Part shown: piece by piece, positions 41,972 to 53,500 of the stretch
Position numbering within the stretch: position 1 is the first letter of the stretch
Layout: each line of letters starts with the position of its first letter
Origin: Sphaerolaimus hirsutus
Lineage: Eukaryota; Nematoda; Chromadorea; Monhysterida; Sphaerolaimidae
NCBI GenBank assembly: GCA_964036195.1
Contig: OZ038452.1
Span: forward strand, 21,525,785 to 21,589,784
Direction of reading: 5' to 3'
Length of the DNA: 64,000 nt
Translations under genes and position numbers: made by a program
The notes under the pieces: generated by a model
The model's database searches: none
What the model was told of the DNA's origin: nothing
Seen by the model: only the letters and a program-made list of their open reading frames with translations

Positions 41972-42123
41972 GCACACGCTAGTTGGCAACGACACTAAAT
42001 ATCAACTGGTACCGATCCCGATTCAAAGCTTGCTGACGAGCCGACGAACGACGTTCAAACGGAAGCTTTGAATTGGGATCGGAACCAGTTGACATTTGGT
42101 GTCGATGTCAACTAGCGTGTGTG
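41972..42123. mobile_element. Palindromic MITE with CACACGCTAGTTG ends
   Basis: GCACACGCTAGTTGGCAACGACAC at the left is mirrored by GTGTCGATGTCAACTAGCGTGTG at the right. The inner arms (accgatcccgattcaaagct and agctttgaattgggatcgg) also pair. It lies between the MFS and exchanger genes. Confidence 0.75.
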
Positions 42124-43569
42124 GGCCCAATGAATTTAATTGATGACCCTACTCAGCATGCGTGACTGTATTTAGCTTGTGGCATGATATTAATATTCGG
42201 CGACAATCGCACTGCAGGAACTGCTGTAAGTACACGTAAATATTTGGACTGTAATAAATTATATTTGTATTTAAAAAGTTGTTGTTGCATTCCATGTTGG
42301 GGTGGTGAACACGTTTGACTTTGCATTTGACGTTTCATTTGGGGTGGTTGCATTTCATGTTTCTTCTGTATAGCCCCTGGTTCGGGTCACTGTTCAAGCA
42401 CGTTCAAGGGGGAGTATTTCCTAAAAAAAATCAGGAAAATCCGCCATTTAGAAATCTGTTAAAAACTGTATGCGTGTAGAAAAAATTGTCGTCTTACGTA
42501 TTGTATACATTGCTCTCTCAGTGCTGGATTGGCATAATTATTCGCGGAAATACTGTAAATTTTATACTGCTACTGTGCATTCGTTAGCGTGCTGCTCTAC
42601 AGTGGCCAATCCTGTCTGTGATCATTTTATGCACGGTTTTTTTCGATGCTTTATTTACTTGCACGGGAAATATATACCGATTTATATTCAATATTTATAC
42701 GTGTTTTATTGAATACTATCCAAACTGTACATAGGTATTCCTTACATAAATATACCAGTGGGATTTATAAAATGCCGTTATTAAAAAAATTCATTTAGAC
42801 AGTGGATGCAGGACATGGTTGATTTCTGCATTTGGTTCTTCAAATGCGGAAAATCAATGACACGTAAGTACAACGCCATTTCAGCCGCAGTTTTCCACTT
42901 TTCTTTATCGTTTATTCAATATGATAAAATATTATGGATGAGTGGATGGTAGCGTTGTGGATGTGTGTGAGGACATACAAAAAAAATTTAAGCACTGCAT
43001 TCTACATTTTTACAGCACTACTAATTTAAGCGCATGTGGTTCTGAGCATTTCTGTCCGTATGCGCGCGGTAAAATCCTGAATAATAAGTCTGTTCAGACA
43101 ACATTTATCAGTTCTCCAAGCGCCACAATGCCGCAAAGCGACATTTCCCAGTAACCAAAAAATTTCGTTTAGAACTACGGATCGATCACGATTGAAGATG
43201 GCCCGGTAAGGTAGCTCACACCCACACCAAAAAATGGGGATGTGGATGCGCGGTGAAGTGTCTTCATGCTGACGCTTCCCAGCGCTTCAGCAGCACGCTA
43301 CCACATTCACCACGAAAATCTGCGTGAAGACACTTCACGCTTTTTAATATGGCGCTGGCATTCAGATGTATATTTTAGTGAAGCATATGGAAGCGCCAGT
43401 GCTGTGAAGTGTCTTCCACATGTTTGGATGAGCATGAAGCGCATGGTGAAGGTAGGTGAAACGTGTTGAAGGCACTTCGCCCAGAATATCGTGATGTTGG
43501 TGGAAGCGCGACGCTTCCACGCGCTTCACGAGCCCAGTTTTTGCTCTGACCGTTGTCCAGAATTGGCAC
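42124..43569. other. Intergenic stretch without a confident gene
   Basis: Mostly AT-rich with short ORFs. From about 43,230 to 43,500 the words gaagtgtcttc, gaagacacttcac and gcgcttc recur in both orientations, which looks like a decayed inverted repeat. No exon could be assigned. Confidence 0.4.
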
Positions 43570-43763
43570 TTTGCCAGCGCGGGCGTGCACGCAGCGCTAA
43601 CGCGTCGGTGGCCTACCACATCGACTGGTACTCTGTGCAGTGGGCGCGCGTGGCTGGCCAGCCGTGGCCCACCAGGGTCTCCGACGCGGACCTGTGCCAG
43701 GAGCGCCGCGGAATCGAGTTGTTGGAGCATGGAGTTCGTTGCGCGGTCGAGTGTTCCAATTAA
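43570..43763 (+). other. Possible GC-rich exon of unknown identity
   Basis: After ttggcactttgccag the sequence becomes GC-rich like the exons of the flanking genes. It stays open for about 60 codons (including VAYHIDWYSVQWARVAG and DLCQERRGIELLEHG) to a TAA. It could be an exon of an unrecognised gene or a 5' exon of the exchanger; no family is recognised. Confidence 0.25.
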
Positions 43764-43910
43764 TCTGCTTCCGATGTGCTTCAATTAGGCATATAAAATG
43801 GGAAATCTCCGCGATGGAACCCCAATCTTTTGTAATCTACCGGGCTCTATTGAGCAAATTGCGAGCGCGTTTACAAGCTTTAGTCCCCGAAAGTGGTCAC
43901 TAGTTCAGAA

Positions 43911-44331
43911 CCAAGGGGCCAGTCCACCAAGCTGACAAGTATACTCGGCGGACCGCACGCTATGCATTTTTCTGAAGGAAACACCCCATCATGACGTCAT
44001 CGTAATAAATGGAAAAATTATTTAAGCAAAAAAAAGAAATAACGTTTCGGGGAAAAACATTCGTCGCTTGTACGCCACTCTGCCTTTTCCTTTTAAGAAT
44101 ATTTTTCCTTTGTGAGAAGTGGGTACATAAATATCCTGCTTGCGTGTTATCAACAAAAACAGAAGTAATTTTGGGCGCATACTTTGCGGTCCGCCGAGTA
44201 TACTTTACTCTTGACTCTTCACTTTACTCTGGACTTTGCTCTTGTGTTTGAACTTGACGCTTAACTTTGCCACTTGCGGAATTAGCGCCAGGGGGCAGTC
44301 CCAAAAACACTTGCCGAACTGGCCCCTGCAT
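43911..44331. mobile_element. Possible decayed element with AGGGGCCAGT ends, containing a nested MITE
   Basis: AAGGGGCCAGTCC at the left and GGCAAGTG-type sequence ending ACTGGCCCCTG at the right (inverted) bracket the TACTCGG MITE at 43,942-44,200. The right part contains gccacttgcggaattagcgc and agggggcagtccca, words shared with the introner and GAAGTAAAA palindromes. Confidence 0.35.
43942..44200. mobile_element. MITE with TACTCGGCGGACCGCA ends (orientation A)
   Basis: 259 bp, TACTCGGCGGACCGCACGCTATGC to GCATACTTTGCGGTCCGCCGAGTA, flanked by TA on both sides. It shares its interior (tgacgtcatcatgatgg-type words) with 45,003-45,260 but lies in the opposite orientation. Confidence 0.85.
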
Positions 44332-44573
44332 TGCCTAGATCACAATCTGTAGCTTTTGTTACCTACGTTCTCTTTACACTCAGGTGTATTTCGAGGTGGG
44401 AAGGGGGGCTAACAAATTCATAGTGTCCATTTTGAGAGAGGTTTTTTGAGGGAGGAAATACGGTACATGCAAAATTGATCTGATGGCCTTATTCATCAAG
44501 AATACGCGACATCTAGTGTAAAGCGTTCAGCCCCTCAGTAGCTGCCCAAGCCAGCGTTGTCAACCAGTTGGCA

Positions 44574-47500
44574 ATGCGCGTGTCGCAGTTCGCCAAAGAG
44601 GCCACGTCGATGCTGCCCGAGCCGGTGCTGTTCTTCCCCATGTTGGCGCTGGCGCTCGGCCTCACCTTCGACGTGTTCGGCAAGAAGGCGGTCATCGGCA
44701 AGATCCGCTTCCCCAGCTCCGTGTTCCAATTCACCACCACCATGCTCCTGTCGGCGCTAGTGTTTGCCGTCGTCTCAAAGTGCCAGCAGGTGTGTATGAA
44801 TTTCTTAACCTGGCGAGATTATTGCACTGCCCGACTTCCTGGAGTCGTGCACTGTCTGACACATTTATATACCGTATTTATTACCTCGAATTACCCCCCG
44901 GGTGATTGATTTTTTATAAATTTTGAGAAATGGAAAATTTCGAGAGTGGAAATTTTGAGGGGGTATTTCGAGGAAATTCTTTATTGGCAGGCTTTGCTTG
45001 TATACTCGGCGGACCGCAAAGTATGCGCCCAAAATTTTTTATGTCTTGGTCTATAATGCGCGAGCTGGATAATTATGTATGCACTTTCACAAAAAGAAAA
45101 ATATTTTCAGAAAAGAAAAGGCGGAGTCGCGTACAAACGAGGAATATTTTTTCCCGAAATGTTTTTCTTTTTTTGCTGGAATGATTTTTATTTTTTTGAT
45201 GATGACGTCATGATGGAGTGTTTACTTCAGAAAAATGCATAGAATGCGGTCCGCCGAGTATTATTAGATCTCGACAAATTTGGACAGTGGTACTTTCAAA
45301 CAATACAATCTGTCGGACGTCGCAGAATTTCTTCCCATGTATGCAGTCTCGTCAAATCGAAACTTATTTAGTTACCATATTTACTTTTATTACTTATTAC
45401 CAAATTATTTTTTGCCAGACCAGAGTGGATTATTCAAGGGGGGAATTTTTTCTCGTCAAAATTTTCAAGCATGTTTCTATCGATTTATTTAATGAAATAT
45501 GGTCTATAAAAATAATTCATCGACTGTTTTGAAAGGCATAATATGGGCAGAAATTTTCTTCCATCGGTGGGGGGGATTATTCGAGGGGGAATTATTTTTT
45601 CCTCACTCGTCTGACAGGGGGAATTATTCGAGTAAATACGACATATCACTGCACTTTTGCCACAGGACCTACCTAGATACATGTTCTAGTAATTGAATAT
45701 ACTCGCCATTGCGTAGAAAAGTAAAAAATTCAGTCAACTGCCGCGCTATTTGCGAACGCGCAGCTGCGATTCGAGAAGACGTTCGCGGCCTGGGCGGACA
45801 GCCAGATCCTGTCGCCCGACCTGCTCATGATCATGCTGCTGCCCGTGCTCATCTTCGAGAGCGCCTTCAAGATGTCCGCGCACGCGTTCAGAACCAACAT
45901 GTCCACCATCATCACCGTGGCGTTCTCGTGCTACGTGTTCACCACCGCCTTCCAAGGTTGGTTTTCCTGCAGGGGTAGGCCTAGGGCTCGAAACTCGATT
46001 TATTTCAAACTCGAGTTCGAGTCGCAACCCAAAAAAATTTCCGGTCGAGTTGGCGAGTCGAGTCGGATGAGCCAGTGAAAATTCGAGTCGAGTCAGGCAA
46101 AAATGTCGAGTCTCGAGTCGAGTCAGAAGCGTTACTTTTTGGCATGATGCTTGCAGAAATTTCAGATACTTGTTTCTCATCTACCATTCTTTTCACACAC
46201 ACTTAATGGAGTCTAAATGCCAACAGTTTATTTCACTATAAAAATAAAGTGTAAATATAACTTACATGTTCACTTTCTTGATGTTGCACAAATAAAGTTG
46301 CAAAAATAAAACCAGTCTAGCAATGGAAATACAACATCTTTTTATGATCTGGTTTTTATGATAAAAACAACAATATTTTTAATAGAAAAACCATTGAAAA
46401 ATGCCATCCGTTAACCACCAGGTAAATCACACATAAAGCCAATGTCAGGCAATGATTGGAAAGTCCCTTGTCAGAAACAAGTACTTTTTATATTCACAAA
46501 AGATGGGGGTACTTATCATATGAAGATGTTTAACTACAACCAGGGATTTATCTAGTATTTTTTAATGGGAGTGTTTGTTTACCCTCTGTAATGGTGAATA
46601 AATGGTGGGGGCTTACTTACCACACACAGAAATTTTATCTACACAAACGGATTCATGCCATTACACTGGCCCTTTCATAGGCACCACAACATGGCACTAT
46701 TGGCAATAAGAAACTTGAGCTTTAACATCATTCAATACATCCCAAGCCAATCAATGATATATCATGCATATTGTGTGGAAGTGTGCACTCATGCGCAAAT
46801 TTTTTGAAAAGTATGGCAAAAAATTCATATCAAAATTGGATATTTTGGACATTATTCAATGGGAAACCGGACTCGAAATTTGCCAAAATTTCGAGTCGAG
46901 TCGGGCAAAAACCTCGAGTCTCGAGTCAGGGCCATATTTTTCCGGTCGAGTCTTTCGAGTCGAGTCGGTACCCTATTTTACCCTCGAGTCACGAGTCGAG
47001 TCGAGTCGAGTCGAGTTCGAGCCCTAGGTAGGCCACTAAATAAATACAATGAAATCTAATTGCGAAATTGCGCACTTGCGCGCAAAATTTTTACAAAACG
47101 TTGCTAAGTTTTTAGCTAAAGGGGCACCTTCCTGTACTTTTCTAGTCTGACCCCGGGAGCCCCCCCCGCCCCCCCCTGGATACGGCCCTTGTGCTATACC
47201 TGAACATCGAACACTTGTTCATGCAAAGTTTTGTATCGTCATGTATTTCTTTCGGTGTATTGCTCATCCATCGCCATCAGTTACTGATTTCTGCCTCAAA
47301 TACATTATGCCTGTCAGTATCAAACGCTATCAAGCGGGAAAAAATACATGCTTGCGAACCAAAATCTAAAGTACATAAGAAATTATTGAGTGACATAAGT
47401 ATCACAGTATCTACACCGAACAAGTTTACCTATTTGAATACAAAGCTTGCACTCAGGCGGGCTGACCTACGTGGCGCTGTGGGCGGCGGGCGTGCGCCTC

Positions 47501-50500
47501 TCTGAGTCGTTTCTGTTCGCGTTGATGGTGTCGGCCACGGACCCGGTGGCGGTGGTCGCCCTGCTCGAGGACATCGGCGCGCCCTTCGGCATGCGCACCG
47601 TCATCGAGGGCGAGTCGCTGCTCAACGACGGCATCGCCATCGTCGGCTTCAAGGTGAGCTCCGAGACCTCGCCAATGGAGATGACGTGGAAATTGTCAAA
47701 ATTCCCTGTAAAATGTGAAATGTTATACAACGTGCCAAAAGTCGTGTAAAATGGCAAACTAAGTTTGACATTTTACCGGGCATTTTGCATGATTTTGGAC
47801 ACTTTCTTTGTACTATTGTCGTGCCTGTCGTTTACTACACAGGTGTGCCGCTTGGCGCTGCGGACTGAACTCGATCTTTTGGAATGCTGGTCAGAATGGT
47901 ACCTCCCATTAAAGCTCGTGGCTGGTGTATCCGGTAATTTCGTAATTGAGATATTTTTTTAACTAAATGGCTTGAGAATTCCTCCTTTTTAAGGTTCAAT
48001 GGTGCTGGGTGTTGTCTGCGGCTACGTATTTGTGTTTTTCATCCCGCAACTTCTGTTGCTGCACAAACAGCAGCACTGCGCCAACATTCTGATTGTATAC
48101 AGCGTTTTCTTCGTGGCCGACCGCGTGAGTTATACATATTGTGCATACGCACACTAGTTTACAACCGTAATTTTTTTAAATTTGTAAATTCGTTGTAATT
48201 CGTTGTTTTTTTATTGTAATTTTGAAGTTACTGAAATGAGCTATTTTTAATGTCTGTCAACTTTAGTTGTGAACAGCTCAGTCCAGAAAACTAAAATGCT
48301 TTGAAGCTGATCTTTGAGATTCCTAAATTTTTGGTTTAGTTGTTGTCAATTGTGTAGGGGTCAGTTATAATAGACCTACTTGCGTCCAAAGCACATTCAA
48401 ATTCATCTCATAGGTCATATCTGGCTCTGGCGTGCTGGCAGTGGTCTCTTTTGGACTGACCATGAATTACTTCCAACACTATCTAAACCCGGGCATGGTG
48501 GAGAAAACGAAGGAGGTGTGGGAATTTCTTGGCTACTGGGCTAATTGTATAATCTTTGTCTTGGCTGGATATTCAGTTGGCAAAGTTCGTTTTGAAGGCT
48601 GCGAAATTTTATTGCAATGATGCACCTAGGGCTCGACACTCGATTTTTTTAAACTCGATTTCGAGTCACTGCCCCCGAATTGTTCCGGTCGAGTCGGCGA
48701 GTCGAGTCGGCCGAGCCGAGTCAGTGAGTCAGTTGGCCGAGTCTCGAGCAAAAAACCTCGAGTCTCTAGTATGAGACCCTCGAGTCACGAGTCAGTCGAG
48801 TCGAGTCGAGTCGAGTCGAGTGCCCTAATGCACCACTAGGCAGTGACAATGTATGATAAACTCGGCAGACATTATGCGAGTCAATGGTCTAACGAATTTT
48901 TGTACAAGTGCCATTCTAACCCAATTTCATTGTTATTGACACTCGTATTTCATGCGTAGGGATGACCATCAACAAATTTTTCAATTAGATAAGTGAACGT
49001 CACCGTCGAAATTTGAATTTAAGATCTACACTTGATAAATATACGATAATTTCTTATTATTACGAACATAGTGAGCATTTTATGTTATTCAGAGCAATTT
49101 TTAGATTTTCAAAACGATCCAGATTTAGCTAGTGGTGTACAGTGTACAGGGTCGTTCTTCCCTTGTTCTATCGCACGCACACATACGTACTTTTTTGTTG
49201 GAATTTGTCCGGGCTGTTACAATAAAATACCTTGTTATCTGCTTTCATATGACAATATGCGTGTTCAGTTTATCCTGTTCTCGCATAAAACGTCGGATTG
49301 AATAAGATTTACCATGAATCGATTGGAATGCATTCATTCAAATTCAAAATTAACTTAACAATTTTAACGAAATTTAAAATTGGTACATAAGGGCCGAATC
49401 ACTGATTCCTTTCATGTCTGCCGAGTTTACCAAACTGCTGCCCGGCGCAGGTACTGGGCAAGGGGTCATTCGACATGATCGTCACCAGCTTGCTGATGGC
49501 GCCGGTGAGCGTGGCCGGCCGCGCCGCTTTCATGGCCATATTCTTTCTGATCAATCAATGGCTGCGTGGGCTCGAAGGGCGGTCCGAGAAGATCACCGAC
49601 TACCTTTGTTACACTTGGGGTGGGCTGCGCGGCGCATTGCCGCTGTTGCTTAGGTGGGTGATTACCACCACGTGGTGCGTATCTTTGTTTAGGCTATAAT
49701 TTTGAAGGAAAAGCTGTACTGTATACCATTGAAGTCGGATAACTTCATACTCCAAGAACTGCAAAACGGCTCTAGAGTAGTGATGGAATGGCGCCATTGG
49801 CGCCTGGCGCCATTTTCTCTGGCGCCCTCTTGGCGCTGGCGCCATCATTTCGAATGGCGCCATGGCGCCCTTGGCGCTTGGCGCCACTTTTGCTGGCGCC
49901 AATTTGGCGCCCGGCGCCATTGTTTTTCATGGCGCCAGAAATGGCGCCAAAATGCCGCGATGAGTGCTGACATTATTCCGTATACAAGTACCTTATCTGC
50001 TGAGTGACATCATTTTATTATTTAGCATATTGAACCATGTCATTTTTTTGCTAGAATTACAAGTTTGGCTTGCTGTTCATTGTTTTTATTCCACATAAAC
50101 AGCAACACTATGCCCCCACGCTGAGATTAGCACCAGAATGTTTTCATTTGACATGGCAAAAAATGACACTAATGCATTTACACAAGTTTTGTTACACTCT
50201 AGTGTGATAACGTCCATCTATGCTTGCTAGCATGTGATAATCTGTGATTATGGTAGCAGATATAACAACTAGTCAATTTCCTTCTTTACAAAATACAAAA
50301 TATGAGACATCATTCTCAATGCATTCTTATTGTCTTCTGTCCTATTCTAAACACTACCCTATCTAAATTCATTTTTATATGTCACAAAATTTTCATTTGT
50401 AGGTGGTATAAATATGTGGCAACTCAACATAAACTAGATTTTCTGTACAAATCACCAATTCAATGCTGTCTCATGTCACTTCAAGGTCAGTTGTAAATTG

Positions 50501-53500
50501 TTTATAACCACAAATGACAATTGACTTGATGAATGCATTATATCCTTGATTATGATGTTGTAGTGTTTTTTAATTATCAGGTAACTGTTATAACATATTG
50601 CCCTTAACAAATAAATGCTTCTGTTAGAATATACATGCTAAAATGGTGACTTTTATCCTTGGCGCCATTTTGGCACCTGGCGCCATTGTTTCTGGCGCCC
50701 TTTGGCGCCTGGCGCCATTTTCTCTGGCGCCATCTTGGCGCTGGCGCCATGGCGCCATTTTTCCTGGCGCTTTTCCATCACTACTCTAGAGTATGGCATG
50801 CACAAAGCCATGATGTCATATTCATGGAATATTCTATATATTGGTTAATTTAATATGTGGAATGCTGTTCGATTGAGCTCCTATGCAATACTTTAATCTG
50901 ATAAGTTGAATCATGGTTGATCCATTGTGTCATTTCCATTTGTCATGAACAGAAATACAACCAAACAACTCCCTCATGATTTTTTGTTACAAATTAAAAG
51001 GAAATTAATTCCATTTATTTAATCACCCAAATTAATTCAAGCATATCCAAATTCATAGAAAACTATCGCAGTTGGGAATTGCGCGAGATGCGCCAAGAAC
51101 TGGCGGAGTCGGGCATGGCGCCGCAGCCACTGGTGGACATCGTGGGGCACATCTGCCTGCGCAACCTTGTACTCACCTGCGGCACTGTGTTCGGCAGTCT
51201 CTTCATTCAAGGTGATGTCATTTTTAACCAAAAGTGTATTTAAGTAAGCTACGTTTTTGTTTGTTGGCACTGCCCCAAACCGAAGTATTTGCAGGGTTGA
51301 CCTTCGAGCTGCTCTGCACAAAAGTGGGCTTAAAGCGTCGCAGCGAATACAAAAATGAACTGGAACGACAAATGATGACAGAAGTGCGCACACAAAAAGT
51401 TGAGGAACTACTGCAGAAGTGGAAATCTGACTGGACAGGCGCGTATACAGGGGTAAACTGGACAAAAATCAGAACGATTCTCAATGAACTATTCGAAGCG
51501 CGCCGCAAGCAGACAAATCCCAAGCGATCGCAAGAGAAGATGAAAATATCCCCCGAGAACCCCGGGGAGGAGCATGATAATCTACTGGTATGGGCCTTGC
51601 TTATACTGTGACGTCAATATACTGTATTACCTCGAATTAACCCCCTTCGAAATGACCGCCCCCCCCTTGAAATACCCCCAGGTCTGAGCGACCTGGGGAA
51701 ATAATTAGCATCGCAGTTGTCCCCCGTCTTGAATTATGTAATACATCATGTATGTACATGATGTTCAAATTGCCAATTAGCATCGCAGCTACACATATGT
51801 TTTGTGTGGATATTTATTTACCTAGTTAAATGTATAGGTATGTCCAAATATATATTCTTTTGTCACAATTATTACCAGTTTTGGTATGTAAAAGCCTATT
51901 ATTTACTATGATCCTTCACGAAAATTTCTGACAAAATAATATAAAAAAACCTTGAATAACCAACCTCCCTTTCGAATTAACCCCCCTTAAAATTAACCGG
52001 CGAAAAAAACACCCCTGGCGGTAACTCGAGGAAATACGGTAGGAAACTTTCCACCACCAAAAGCGCCCCCACTCAGGACATGTCCACCGGCTCGGCGGGC
52101 GAGCAGAGCGTGGGCGCCGCGTCGCAGTTCTACGTGCACGGCACCTCAAGCGCCGGGGGGCCGGGCGAGTCGTCTGCGGGCGGGGCCGGCGTCAGCACCA
52201 CGGGCACCGGCGAATCGGTGGGCGACTCGGCTTGGCAGCACCAGGTGCCAGTCCCAGAGCCTGTAAAATGCCCTGTAAAATGTCAATTGTCATGCAAAGT
52301 GTCGAGAGTCATGTAAAATGCCCTGCAAAATGGCAAACGGGGGACGGATGCCATTTTGCAGGGCATTTTACATGACTCTTGACACTTTGCATGATATTTG
52401 ACATTTACAGGGCGTTTTACAGAATCTGGGACTGCCCCCAGGAGGTGGACTACCGCGAGACACCGAAGGCCTACTACCGCATCATGAAGGCAGAGGTTTG
52501 GCAGCTGTGGCAGCAGGGCATCCTGTCGCCCAGCAGCGTGCAGCACCTTATCAATGCGTTCAACCACGCCATCGACGTGGGCACGCATCAGCACTATCTG
52601 TTTTGGAAGTGCATCCTCACTGAACGGTAATTTTCATTTTTCACATTCATGTAAAAGAATTTCTTGTGATCCATCACCTTCAGCGGAATCTTCGACAAGA
52701 TTGAGCGACATGTGGCCATTTTTTGTCAGAAATTGGCACGTTTCTTTATAAAATACAAACTGCTCCAGCAGCGGCCGCGCGACCACTCAGTGAGCGAGGA
52801 TTGGTTCACAATCCTTCTCACGGTAGCTGCGATTATTGAGGCGGTCAGTTCTTTTGCCATGCTCAGATTTCGGCAATGCATAATATCGTATTTCCTTGAA
52901 TTGTACCCCATCGAATAAATTTTTATCAAAATTGTGAGACAAAAATAACTCCTGCGGAATTATTCAAGTGTATACGGTACATGTATACATGGCCATATTT
53001 TTTAAATGATTAAACATAAATGTTTTTTTCAGGCACTATCCACAATTACCGTAACGCAACACATGACTGAACCAGAATCTGAATGGTACATCGTGATTGA
53101 AACGATGATCTGCACCATCTTTTTCATGGAGCAGTTTTTCCAATTGGTCAATCGACACATGAGAAAACGGCAGATGAGGACCAAGCGCGGAAGGGTGCGT
53201 CTATCAGGCGCATAAATTCCTAAACGAAGCGTCCATTTGCCACAGAATGGCGGATTGAATTAGCCTGACACTCTTTTCGGGCAGTACGGTTCATTCCACC
53301 TGATAAAATATGCTGCCAGATTCAATGGCCACATCAATTCCACCACAACAGAGTGGTTGACAATGACATCAGGGGAGGGTACAACAGGGGGGCAGTTCTG
53401 CAAATTGAGAAGTGAGAAGTAAAATGGCAAAAGCGAAGTGAATTGATAAGTAAAATGGCAAAAACAAAGAGAAATTGCTTCTTTTTTTTCTTCGCTTTTG

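Noticed and set aside
46005-47059. Ser/Arg/Val-rich ORFs near 46.0 and 46.9 kb
   Set aside because: They come from cgagt tandem arrays, not exons.
49702-50007. Trp/Ala/Pro-rich ORFs around 49.8, 50.7, 54.9 and 55.5 kb
   Set aside because: They are translations of ggcgcc arrays in hAT-like MITEs.
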